From: Schizophyllum amplum
Lineage: Eukaryota; Basidiomycota; Agaricomycetes; Agaricales; Schizophyllaceae
DNA: 64,000 bases
Reading direction: 5' to 3'
Assembly: GCA_007026445.1 (NCBI GenBank)
Contig: VDMD01000036.1
Span: 186,001-250,000 of the forward strand
The stretch's first letter is position 1. Every line of letters begins with the position of its first letter. The position numbers and the translations under genes are program-made. Below are positions 10,313-21,368 of the stretch, one piece after another. Below the pieces are notes generated by a model that did no database searches, was not told the origin of the DNA, and saw only the letters and a list, made by a program, of their open reading frames with translations.

Positions 10313-12850
10313 ATGGCGTCCACCACCGCGCACGACGCAGTCCCAGCGCTCACCGCCATTGGGCCCGACCAGCGCACCGACTCTGAGCAAACCGTGGACT
10401 CGCCTTTCGCGTCTGGCCTCAACACGCCCGCGGATGTCAATGGACAGGAGAACCCGTTCGACTATGCCCACAAGAAGCTGTTTGCTGAGGACAACGCACG
10501 GTATGGCGGGCTCAATAACACCGGAGAACAAGACGACGACGAGGCGGCGGCGAAGAAGGCGCAGCGCGAGACGCACGAGAAGACGGGCGGACGCGTTCAG
10601 CTGCTCGACGACGGCGTGCACGCCACGCCACGCGCGCCCATGCCCTCGCTCAACGAGGCCGCCCTCAGGGCGCTGCATATGGAGAGGGTGCGTCGTGTGC
10701 CATCGTTTCTGAACGCCAGACTGACTATATGCGCGCCAGGCCGAGTCAAACCTCACAGGCAGTCCGGACATGAACTCGCCGTTACTGGCCGAAGAGCGTC
10801 CCACCATATACAGCATGCCGAACGCGTCCATCTCCCCTGCACTTCCCGCCGAGGCCATGCAAGCTACAGACCCCACCCAGGCCGCGGCGAATACGGCTGC
10901 GACGACGGATATGTCCGTCATATCCTCCACCACTGCGGTCTACGCGGGCGATGACGAGGTATGTTCGCACTCGCGCGGAGATGCTGTCCTCTTTCGTGCC
11001 GAGATGCAGTCTTTTCTCGCGAGTGTCTCTAGTAAGCGTCATGCTGACCCCAATACCAGATAGACAACGACGCGTTTGCGGACCCCTTCTCGGACGTGCA
11101 TGAATATGTGGAGGAGGGCGATTCCATCCTCGATGGAGCAGATACGAACGTCGACAATATCCTCGCGGACTCCATCCTCGGCGCAGCGGGCGCGAACCTC
11201 GGCGCAGCGAGCGCGAATTATGACAATATCCTCGCGGACTCGATCCTTGGGGACTTCACCACTCAGAAGTCTGTTGATTCTACAGTCGACGACACGGACG
11301 ATCCGTTCATCGCCAGCGTGAACGCGGGCGCGGCGTTCTCGCTGCCAGCGGTGGACTCGTTGCCAGCGGCGGACTCGCGCGCTACTCTACCCGACATGGA
11401 CTCCCTAGACTTCATCTCCTCGCTCGGCGTGGTCGCGCCTGCATCGTCGTTGGCCGATATGACTGCTGTGGCGGAGTCGGAGTCGGCGTTTATTCATGCT
11501 GGGAGGGTTGGAGACGGGGAGAAGGCTTCCATTGTCGAGGGGACTGCCAATGTTCCACACCCCGTCGTCGCCGAGAACGTGCTCGACGCCGACCGCTCCT
11601 TCGACGCCGACCGCTCCCTCGACATCAACGTCTCCCCCAATGCCAACGTGTCATTCGATGCCGACCATTCATTCAACTACGACGATTACGACTACGCCAT
11701 GGACTACGATGCCACGCCGCTTCCCGCTTCCGCCGACTGGGTTGCCCTGTCCGCGCTGTCCACGGGCGACATCCAGACGTTCATGCATCACCTCCCTGCC
11801 CTTGCGCGCTACATCGCGCTCGGCATGCTCAAGGCCTTGATCTTCTTGCCCTGGTGTGTGGCGGTGGGCGGGGTGATTGTGCTGCGCCCGGAGTGGCTGG
11901 AGGTGGTGGCGTTCGGGGCGCCGGAGGGGGGCGACAGGGCTGACGTCGCGGTGAAGGAGGACGTCGGCGGCGACAGGACTGCGGAGGATGACGACGCGCT
12001 GGCCGCGCGTGCCCTGGACGATGCGGATGCCCCGGACAATATGGGTGCCCTGGCTAATGCGGGTGCCCTGGCCAGTACGGCTGCTCTGGCTGATGCGGGT
12101 GCTGTGGACGCGGTATTCAGTGAAGCGGTGGAAGGAGAAGGAGCGGCCGATGAAGAAGGCGAAGCGTCCTTCTGGAGCTGCGAATCGGTCGCAGGGTCCA
12201 GGATGCCGTCGGAGGGTCCTTCCGTTCCGCCCACCGGGTCTACGTCGATGCACTCCGCTGGTCTCGATGCACCCCTGCCTTTTGGTCTCGAGACCCTCAC
12301 CAATCTCGCTCTCCCCATCAACGTCGCTCTCCGCACCCAGCTCGGTCTCCGCACCCACCTCGGTCTCTACCCCTACGTCCCGCGCGGCATCCACCGCCTA
12401 GCGCACTGGGCGCAGTTCGCGGTGCCGCATGTAGCGATCTTTGCCGCGTTTTTGGCGTGGGTAGTTTATATGGATGCGCTGGTGGGCGCCGTGGTGCTGG
12501 GTGGGGCTGGGGCTGGGGCGGTGATTGGAGGTGTGGGCGTGGGGGGTGTTCACGGACAATTTGCGAATGGGAGACGGAGTGGGAGTGCGGGACGGGGTGA
12601 GGGAGCGGCACGGGGCGAGGGAGCAGGACGCGGTGGAGCAGCGAACGTTGGAGATGACGATTCGAACGTGCAAGAGGATAACGCGACGGACGACGAGCAA
12701 GCTTCTCTACCCGCGGGCTTGGACGACGGTAAGCCGCGTGTTGGGATGGATGATCGGGAGACGGTGCGCGTGGTGATGGGGGCGTATCTGACTGGTGGGA
12801 GCTTGCCTGCGCTGAAGAGGGTGGCGGATGGCGGGTTTGTGTGGGCGTAA
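10313..12850 (+). CDS. Central single-copy gene: acidic protein with two predicted membrane segments, family unknown
   Basis: Exons are 10313-10687, 10740-10958 and 11060-12850, giving about 794 residues. The start is ATG 10313 (MASTTAHDAVPALTAIG). I do not recognise the family. The first 440 residues are acidic and of low complexity, with short internal repeats (NILADSILG twice near residues 215-245, DADRSFDADRSLD near 375). A hydrophobic stretch (about 449-474, YIALGMLKALIFLPW...) and a second one (about 654-693, HVAIFAAFLAWVVYMDALVG then Gly-rich) look like membrane helices separated by an Asp/Ala-rich loop. The C-terminus is charged. It is the only gene of the palindrome without a twin and sits exactly between the arms. 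The low complexity means the intron choices inside exon 3 should be treated with care. Confidence 0.6.
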
Positions 12851-13313
12851 GCGACGGTGAGCGGGGAAGAGGAAATCGAAGTCAAGTTCTATGCCCATCT
12901 TGATGCTTGTATCATTCGTGTATAACATGTTTGTGTGGTCGTCTCACTGTAGGGCGAATATTTCCTGAAGTAGTAATTGTAGATATGTATTGCCCGACCC
13001 TTGTTTTTCCGCTCAGGGACACTCGAGCCTGACTCAACTTTCAACTTCAGTCTTCCAGGGGGACGATAGATTGATCAGGTGAAAGTCACATGATTTCCAT
13101 GTGACTGTTCGGGGTTGCGGTCTCGACTCTCGGTTGACACTTGTCGCTGATCGATTCAGTTCGCTTTCGCTCTTCTTCCGCGACGACGGTCAACTGAAGC
13201 TTATTACTCTCGCCTCCTCAATTGACCGTATCAGCCTCAACGTGCCGCTCCGTCGTCTTGCAGATTAGGCGCCATGCATGAAGGTCGTCGCAACTCATCG
13301 TTCAAGCATAGGT
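12851..13313. other. Right inner border with a 9+5+9 inverted repeat
   Basis: This is a convergent gap between the central gene and M4. It contains a perfect inverted repeat at 13084-13106: AGTCACATG, a 5-nt spacer, then CATGTGACT. No gene is seen. Similarity to the left arm starts just before the M4 stop codon, near 13300. Confidence 0.6.
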
Positions 13314-15151
13314 TCAGAAAGCTGCAAGCATCCGAACTGGTATGTACATCGCCCTAACCGCCGCGTCCCGCGTCGGGAGATGCAGGAACGACGTAACCCA
13401 CACCATCGCCTCTTGGGTATCCGAGGCGCCCATCACGCTCACCTCTGGCATGGCGGGCGGTATCACGCCGAAGTCAAGCACGACGTGAAAGCAGGGCGGC
13501 ACATCCGGTGCGGCCACAGGCAGCCGCGATATCTCGGCGAGGATGTCTGGCGCGAGGCTCCGCAGGCGCGCGCGACCACAAAGCATGAGGAAGTGCGCGT
13601 CGAGAGGCGCGATATCGCCTGCGAGATTGGAGAATGGAGTCAGTCAGACAAAGTCGACCGCTTGATACGGAGGAACGAAAGCGCACCATGTGTCGCGATG
13701 ACTTGATTTTCTCGGCAGGCCCTGCGATGTGTAGGCCAATCGCGGCGTTGGCATTGCTTACAGCAATAGCAGACCGTTTGGCAGGAGCAGCGTCGAAGGG
13801 TTGCGCGCGCCTGTTCAACGCTCGATATACACTGTGGAACAGTCATGCTATTGTCTAGGGCAGGAAAGTTGTCGCCACTTACCAGCCTGTACGCGCACGT
13901 CTTCTTATACAACGAACGAATCAGGGCGATCCGGTCGCGCAAGTTTTGGTTGATCTCCGCCTGTATCTTCCTTTCGAGGGGTTTCTCGTCGAGGCCTAGG
14001 ACGCCGCCCGCTATATCCAGTGCTCGACCACTGGAATCAAGGGCGCGTAAAACGTCTACCGACATGGCTTCCAGCGAGATGAGGCCCAGCGAGTTCGCAG
14101 AATGTCGTATCGGCTCGATTTCTCGCAGAGTGAGGATAGCGGGGAGCACGCCAGCTCGCAGCGACCAAACCAGCGAGCACCTATCGCCCGCCGTCCGCCA
14201 CATGGAGTGCAGTGCTGAAGTGGCGGTGTGTGCGATCGCGGGCCCGCCAGTAACCGTCAGAAGCTCCTGGATAATCCGTACGAGGCGCGATACGACCTCG
14301 CGTGGGTAGTGAGGTATCGATAAGAGGCGTTCCGACAGTACGCCGAGTATGGCGAGCTGGTTCTGCAGGATGATGTCGTTGCGTACAGCATTCCCGCTCA
14401 CGGAGAGTCTCAGGAGTATATGAGACTGGCGGACAATCTGTCGGTAAAGGAACCGCCGCCGATAGCGCACGACGCCGAGCAGCGCATGCAGCGCTACTGA
14501 GTCCTCCGTCCTTTTGTCCATCTCCATCGTCGCGCCGCCGTCCATTTCCTTGTCCGGTTGCCATATAGCGTAGCCGAGAACGGCGTACCCTAGACGTCCA
14601 ACGCACGCATGCAAAGTATCGTTCATGCGCGGCATATCGCAGTAGATATCGAATCTGACCCAGAGGTCGAAGATGAGTCGGTATATCCGTGGCGTGTCGG
14701 CGAAGAGGTCAGGCAAGGACCCTTTGAGAGTGAACAGCGAACTGATGAGACGAGTGATGGTCTCGAGCGGCGCGAGTTGCATCCTTGGCGTGCCGACACG
14801 GTGCATAGGATGGAGAAAATCGAGCCAGGATATGATTGAGGGCCAGAGATCGCGCACACAGCTTAGGATGGGTTGCAAAAGGAGCTCGAGATGCGCGTCC
14901 GGTATAACGAGTACTTCTTCGAGGGCTTCCAGGTTCATCAGCGCTCCGCTCACAGGCAGTGATTGTAGATCCCAGTGGCTGCTTTCAAGAGCAAATGGAT
15001 CGACATTGAGGTCGGCGAGGGATCTCCGATGTGAGTGCAAGACCTGCTTTATTCTGTTACGAACATTCCTTGCATCTCTCGAGGAGACGTCGAGATCCCT
15101 AAGCTTGTTGGCAAGCACGCACAATTCGTGATCCTTTTCCACAGAGGGCAT
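13314..15151 (-). CDS. MYND-finger protein M4, intact
   Basis: Exons are 15151-13883, 13831-13687 and 13618-13314, giving about 572 residues. The first intron has no stop, so its retention would only insert 17 residues. The start MPSVEKDHELCVLANKLRDL is at ATG 15151. Signatures are DPFALESSHW (about residue 51), SLVWSLRAGVLP, the MYND exon from residue 424 (C-x13-C-x-C..YCCKQCQRRDW...H...C) and the C-terminal domain starting GDIAPLDAHF. It is the twin of M3 with identical middle-exon length (145 nt). It is divergent from M2, with 192 nt between the starts. The cellular role is unknown; MYND domains usually bind proline-rich peptides. Confidence 0.8.
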
Positions 15152-15343
15152 GATGGATGATGTTCGGACTGGCGCTGAAGGTCAGACACAGAAACAAGTT
15201 GGATCGATGGTCACAAGTGACATGCGCGTGCGTCGCTCGGCAATCGGCGACGGTCACGTTCTTTGCACGCGGCGGCCATTGTCTTCCCATTCGTGAGCAA
15301 TCGAATCTGCATATCTCCTCACGAACATCCGCGTACTCACGCT
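15152..15343. promoter_or_regulatory. Bidirectional promoter between M4 and M2
   Basis: This is the 192-nt gap between divergent starts. In inverted orientation it shares conserved blocks with 7244-7444, including the palindrome GTCACAAGTGAC at 15210-15221 and the block CATTGTCTTCCCATTCG. The two genes are probably co-expressed (inference). Confidence 0.55.
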
Positions 15344-17235
15344 ATGGCCACCAGAGATACCTCTGAGCTCTCGGACCGGGACATGCTGAAGAGCGTCGGG
15401 AAAATGCTGCACCAATCGACTACGTATGCGTGCCTACGCCTTGACCCCTTCGCGCTGGATAGCGAGCACTGGAATCTGCAGTCGCGCGAGGTCATTCATG
15501 CGATAAGGAACCTAGACAACCTCGAAGGGGCCATGGGGCTTCGGGACCAGGGAGAAGGCCTGATCATGGCGGACATAGATCACTGCGTGCGCTCGATATG
15601 GCCCACCCTCGTACTTTGGATCGACTTCCTTCATCCGGTGCACCACGTCGGCACAGAGCGCATGGAGCGCGTGCCACTGCAAGTGCTCTGCGATATTCTC
15701 AACGAACTCTTCCGAACGGATACGCATGCGTTCGAGCTCTGCAAGGAAACTCCTCGGCTATACGAGCTACTTTTCCTGTTGTGGTTACGGCTGGACGAGT
15801 ATATCACTCCGGGTACAGACGTACTCCATTGCTTGTCGTCCTTATCCCACACAGTCAACAGATCGATTTATGTCGTTCCGAAGAGGTCGTTCATGATGGA
15901 GATCACGAATGCACAGCCGTATCCCGACCGAGTACAAGCCGTCGCCGACCATTACAAGGATCCCCACTGCATTCCTGCTGCACTGATGGCTGTCGGGCAT
16001 CGACCGCACAAGCTATATCGCAAGATGCTTGTCCAGGCGCGTCTGTTCGTCGGCGTTATCCCCACTTTGCGCTCAGATGAGGCGCTCGAGAAGATCAGCG
16101 ATTCATTCGTACCAATCAGCGAGTTCATCACACTACAGCTCGTCATGCACAAATATCCCAAGGACATAGTATGCGGCTTCGTCGATCTCATTCGCCATCT
16201 GCACGACATTTCTGACGGACGAGGCAGTGGGCCCGCACGCATGATGTGCTCTATCCTTTCGAGCATATGGGCGACGTGCGATGACGGAAGGTCGCTTGCA
16301 TGGTCACTGCGCGCGGGCGTACTGCCGGTCATGATTGCTCTCAACGCGGAGAAGAGCGACGATGACTTGGTCTCGCATGCGCTGCATATGGTAACCAGGA
16401 AGGCCTACCATGTACGCGTTGTACGCGAGTTTCTGAAGGGCGTGGAGGCCCTCAGCTTCGTTGGTGCGGCATTCAAGGGGCCGAACACGCTGGCATCGTA
16501 CGACAGCGAGATCCGCAGACGCGTGGATATGCTGCAGCGTTGGACCTGGAATCAGGAGAAATGCTTGTATGCCGAGGTCAGTCGGACTATCACTGCGTCT
16601 CATACCTACCTCACCTCCATCGCAGTGCCACTCGATTATCGACGCTGTGCCTGTCCCCGTTCGCCGATGTCCCTGCTTTAACGCGGCCTACTGCTCGAAA
16701 GCATGTCAACGAGCAGATTGGGCAAGGCACAAGCCCAACTGTGTCAATGGGGTGCATGGTACGCGCTATATGGCGATAGAAATTGGTACGTAGTTGTCAA
16801 CTTCTTCCATCCATCCGCGACGTATACCTTCATCCAGGCGACCTCTCCCCTGAAGACGCGCACTTCATCGCATTCTATGTGAGAACGTGGACTCATACAC
16901 ATGCCCAAACGTTGCTCCAAAGCGTGATCCGCGCGCAAGAGATCACTCCCTCTGGTTCGAAACCGCACACGTATCATGTGCAGGTCAACATCGGTCAGTT
17001 ACCGGTAGGGTACGACTTCTGGGTACTGGAGTTCCCGATGAACAGACAGGACGTCGACTCCTGGCTGACATTTTCGGCGACTGTGACGCGTCCGCGAGGC
17101 ATGGCTCTGGTGCAAGTCATGGTTTTGCCTTTGACAGCACTGAGGGCTCGGGCGGGGAAAAGCGTCGCGGAGGGGTATCCCGTAGAAGGTTATGCGCTAG
17201 AGCACGAGTTCCATCCGAAGCGGGCAACAGAGTAG
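15344..17235 (+). CDS. MYND-finger protein M2, intact
   Basis: Exons are 15344-16576, 16626-16785 and 16838-17235, giving 596 residues. The start at ATG 15344 (MATRDTSELSDRDMLK) matches the start of M1; an upstream in-frame ATG at 15263 lies in the conserved promoter and is rejected. Signatures are RLDPFALDSEHW, PKDIVCGFVDLIRHL, GRSLAWSLRAGVLP, the finger from residue 412 (CHSIIDAVPVPVRRCPC, YCSKACQRADWARHKPNC) and a last exon GDLSPEDAHFIAFYVRTWTH. Introns are 49 and 52 nt. It overlaps the 3' end of the M5 pseudogene by 39 nt, tail to tail. Confidence 0.8.
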
Positions 17236-19223
17236 AATAGCAACGATATATGTGATACCTGATTCCGCAAAAGCCCGCTCCCTATTGCCGATCGCCAACC
17301 TACAAACCACTGGCCGGAGCCCCATTGCACCGCTCCACCTTTGCTCGGATGCCGGCAACTGTGCCCAAAAACATCGAAAAAGACATGGGCTCTCCATCTG
17401 ACGGCCCCATCTCCGCCCGAAGGACGAGCGCGCGATCGCTTGAATCTGCAGCAGATAGATCAGCGAGCGATCTCTTGGTACCAGCACCGTAGACTGAAAG
17501 GTGATGTCTGCGTTTGACTTAGTGGTAAGGATGTGATGGAAGGGTGGCGAAAAATCTTCGAAGTCCAGATACACCACAAGGGCCGAAGCGCTTGGTAGCG
17601 CAGGATCGCTGGCAGATCTGCGTTGTTCGTCATCTGCGATGAACGCGTCCAAATCAGCGAGTATTGCACGCCCATGCCGTTGCATGTACGAATCACAAAC
17701 AAGCATGACGAAATGCATGTCCACGGCACGAAGAAGTGTGTGTTCTGTACAGTACAATGAGTGAGAGTCGAAGATAGCCAAGGAAAATATACCAAAACTC
17801 GGTGTACCTCGTACGCAACGTGGTTTGTGCTCAGCGTAATGCGCCGCTTGGCACTGCCTTGAGCAATACCCAACCTCGAGGCACCGCATACAGCGGCGTA
17901 CGGGCGCTCCGGGCTCCGTCGAGCACTTGAATAGAGGATGTTCTGATTGTTCATTGATCAGTTCTCAGTACGCAGGGGAACGGGAAAGATCTCCCACCTG
18001 CGGATGCGCGCAGACTAAATCGTAGAGACGGCAGGCGAGCCGCACACGGTCATATATCTCCGCGTCAATCTTGTCCGCGTCTTCGTCGTCTAGTAAGCGC
18101 CCGAGTTTTTCATGGACGGAGGACTACACAGTGCCAGAGCTCTGGCGACGCGCAGGAAGATTGACCGTTGCATGATCAACCTGATCGTCCCACTCAGTTG
18201 CCCTGGCGGTGATGTTGCACCGTCCTCGTTCTTTTCCACCATCATATGGAGAATTCCTTCGCGCAATGCCCACACAATTGGGCGGTCATCTCCTGCACTC
18301 TCCAAGATGATCTGTAAGGCGCTACAGGTCAGAGAGGCCACGTTCTCCCGCCCTGGAGTTTCCTGGAACCTATGCGCCTGCCGCGCAAGGGACTTTACAA
18401 CGTCGCGCGGGTGGTGCGGGAGGCGCACCATATCAAGCGCGAAGGGACTGATGAGCATCAGCTTATCCCATGCCGCCCGGGTCGCGCGCGACTCCGAGCT
18501 GTCCACGCACATCTGGAGTCCTGCGACAGCGAGACGATAGAGATGTCTTGGGCGATAGTCCACGGAGGCCAGCGCCTCATTTGCGAGCGCGTCGCCTAGC
18601 ATGTCGTTGCCATCGGGTGTGGCTCCTCGCTCACGAATCGCTTCGAGAGCTGCCTCGACAAGCGGGTGGTACAAGTGAATGATCAAGCGCTGGAAGTCCG
18701 GGTTATCCTTCTCGATGTATCGAGGAAGATGGAGTCAGAGGTCGGCAAGTACTCGGTACACGCGCGGGGTAAGCTGGAGGAGGTCGGCCAGCGCTGGCTT
18801 GCGCTTCAGCAGGGCCTGAAGAAATTTGATGAGGCGTTAGATGTGCTTGATATGCGGGTATGCGGCGGGGAAGTGATCGTTGCCGGGATGGAGGAGCTCT
18901 ACCCAAGCTACGATGGCAAACCAGCGGTGCCGCACATGGGCTAAGATAGGCTCCGTCTGCCCCGAGGTACCGTCTTTGTCGAGTTCCAGAGTTTGCGTAA
19001 TTGTCTGAAGCTCGAGCTGAGCAATAAGGACATCGGGGGATGTGCAATGCCAGCTTTGCGTGGGGAGTGCGAAAGGATCGATAAGGAGAGTAGGGAAGAT
19101 AGTGTCGCCTCTCTGGACCAAGGTCTGTATGCGTGATGTTGCCTGAGTACGCTCTTGATCCTTGACAGGGTCATAGGTTAGATGGGTGACGAGCTTTCTC
19201 AGTTCTTGCGATTCGGCCGTCAT
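17197..19223 (-). pseudogene. MYND-finger gene M5, inactivated by two stops and a frameshift
   Basis: ATG 19223 (MTAESQELRKLVTHLTYDP) opens the usual N-terminal domain with DPFALPTQSW. An in-frame TAA at 18839-18837 (after YPHIKHI) replaces a residue that is Thr in M4. A second TGA at 18737-18735 replaces the Trp of the FDLW motif of M4. The frame then stays open to the conserved RPIVWALREGIL, and a one-base shift near 18110-18140 is needed to join the segment EKLGRLLDDEDADK. The 3' exons are clean: finger 17925-17808 (CSTEPGAPVRRCMRC..YCSRQCQ..H..HKPRC) and last exon 17744-17197. This finger, unlike the other copies, keeps a C-x2-C second pair but has lost the usual Trp (QAAHYAEH). Three independent lesions make this a clear pseudogene. 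Confidence 0.85.
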
Positions 19224-19639
19224 GGTTTAAGACAGGGAAGTCACGCTCAAATCACGCTTCAACTTGGCACGTGTATTAATATCACGTGCAGACGGTTCGA
19301 GGGCAGTGGGCACAGATTTGAGCTCTGCGGCGTGTAGCGCGCTGGCGGAGTCATGAGGTGAGGTCCAGTGACAACATAAGATCGCGAAGGAATACACTGA
19401 GTAGAGGGGCCGCGAGAGTAGGCCGATGAAATGCAACGGCATGGGCGAGACGATACCTCAGCCCACGCTAAAGAACCTAAAGAGCCTCCCTCGAGGGTAC
19501 GGCAGGTTGACTGCTGGCTGGATGTAGCGACTTCCCGATTACCTTCATCCAGAAGCCAATTGTCGACCGGGATGAAGGAATAGATAGGTATAGTCGTCAG
19601 AATATGCTGCAGACCAATTCAGAATGATCGGGCACTGCT
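19224..19639. promoter_or_regulatory. Upstream region of M5 with paired CACGTG boxes
   Basis: About 45 nt before the M5 ATG, two CACGTG boxes (within 19267-19289) form an inverted repeat around an AT-rich centre. CACGTG is the classic site of bHLH factors. The left-arm relic keeps one such box at about 5101. About 19440-19530 matches 4930-5040 on the left arm. Beyond about 19540 the inserted segment starts. Confidence 0.45.
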
Positions 19640-20954
19640 ATAGCACGACGAGCGTACACGCTATGGAAGCCTCCCCCAGACACAGTAAGCCTCGCGCAGC
19701 GTATCGCCATGACCGTACGTACCACAACCTCAGGACACCTCCGGTTCCTAAACTCAGGACATCACCTTTGCCCACACTCAGAACACCACCGCCGCCCAAT
19801 GATCTCCGCGATCTGCTCCCCAGTCTTCCTCCCTGTGGAGAGCTTCCTCTAATACGCCTCGCTATCTCCTCCATGTACTGCTCGAGGTGGAAGATGCTGC
19901 GAGGGGGCGTGAATTCGTGCACTGGATCTGGTGCGGATAGATCGTGTAATGATGCGGATGATTCGTTTACGTAGTCGCGTCAGACCTTCGTCAGGGGAGA
20001 AGAAAGAGCTGGATGGGGAAGAGACCGGGGGAAGAGAGAGTGGATGGGAGGAGACAGTGAACTGGAAGACCGAAGAGTCAATCACGAAGAGAGCGAGGAG
20101 CGCCGATCAGAGAGACCTCACGCACGTCAAGACACAGGCATCCAACATCCACAATGCGTTCGGGAAGAACTCCAGCACGACGTCTGCATGTGTCACAGTC
20201 TGTCCACCGCCGCCCTTCCCCGTTGCGTATACGCGGCCGCACCTCGATCGCGCTCCTCGAAGTCGTGCCTGCTGCCAGTGCGCGCAATGTGCTGGTGGTC
20301 GAGGAGGCGCTGTTTCATGAGTTGAGAGTGCGAGGGCGGGGTGGTGGTAGAGAACGATACGTCGGGCGTGTGCTGATGAGAAAAAGGAGGGACAGGAGGA
20401 GATGGGCGCGAGGACAAGAGCGGTAAGTCAACGTTGAGAATGGGAGTGAGGGTGGCGTGCGTGCAATGACGATGATGAGGGCCAGGAAGACAACTAGGCG
20501 ACCTACCTGCATGTCCAGGTCCCATTCGTACTGGCGCCCATCGGGGAGGATGAAGGTGAAGCTAAGGGCGTGTTACATTAGATGATATAGCGTGAGGTGA
20601 AGAACAACGCACTCTTGGTCCGAGATCACCTTCCCCTGCTTCCCGCGTAAAGGCTTCTTCTGCTTCGTGAAGAACGTAGCTGAAGCATCTTCGTACCCGC
20701 CGCCGTATCCTCCCAGTGCATGGAGGCTACCTTGGACCTGTCCCGTGCGCGACGTGAAGAGGCTACAATCAGACGCGTCAGGATGAGGGTATAGGTGTCA
20801 AGAAGCAACGCACATAGCCTAGTGATCCTCCGAGTAAGTGATCCTTCCCCTCCTCGCGCAGCTCGTACACTATGCGACCGTGCTCATCCACGACGATCCT
20901 ATGTTCGTGGTAGTTCTTCTTCTGCTTGAAGGTGAAGTTGAGCGTTAGCGCCAT
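19640..20954 (-). pseudogene. DUF6593-like gene copy, frameshifted, inserted in the right arm
   Basis: This is an inverted copy of the gene at 30849-32608. It keeps a start-like ATG (20954, MALTLNFTFKQKKNYHEHRI), the block SKVASMHWEDTAAG (about 20740), FTFILPDGRQYEWDLDMQ (about 20520-20570), MKQRLLDHQHIARTGS (about 20320) and FHLEQYMEE (about 19875). One base is missing between the WED block and TFFTKQKKPLRG, and another in the last exon after YMEE, so two frames are needed. The first part of the protein, present in the intact gene, is absent. The left arm has nothing at this place, so about 2 kb (roughly 19.54-21.5 kb) was inserted after the palindrome formed, or lost from the left arm. Confidence 0.7.
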
Positions 20955-21368
20955 CGCGGCGCGTTCTAGGCGGTCTGGTATGATTGCAAGGTCAATTAGA
21001 TGGATAAGAGCAGCAAATTACGCACCAGGAATCGCGCTCAGCGCATACATATCTTGCCTATAGCGCCGAACGAGCCGTCCCCAGCGCCGAGGCGCGGCGC
21101 TGACAGTGCTGCCGGCCGATGCGCTACCTATGGCCAATTAGAGTTGGGCATTTCGGTAGGAGTAGACGGTGTGCGCTCCAATGCAGCTCTCTAAAAGAGG
21201 ATGCAGCAGTCGCCGAGATGATCAGGGAGAAGGACAAGGGAAATGATCGCCGAAACGGAAGATCATCGATCAGTACCCGCAAGCGCCCACGCATCACAGC
21301 AAAGCCAAATAAGCGCCTACTATCATCAGCCTCTTTGACCAGTATGGATTGGCGGCATCTGCAAGGCT

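Noticed and set aside
15263..15343. Upstream in-frame ATG for M2
   Set aside because: The segment is part of the conserved bidirectional promoter and has no match at the start of M1.
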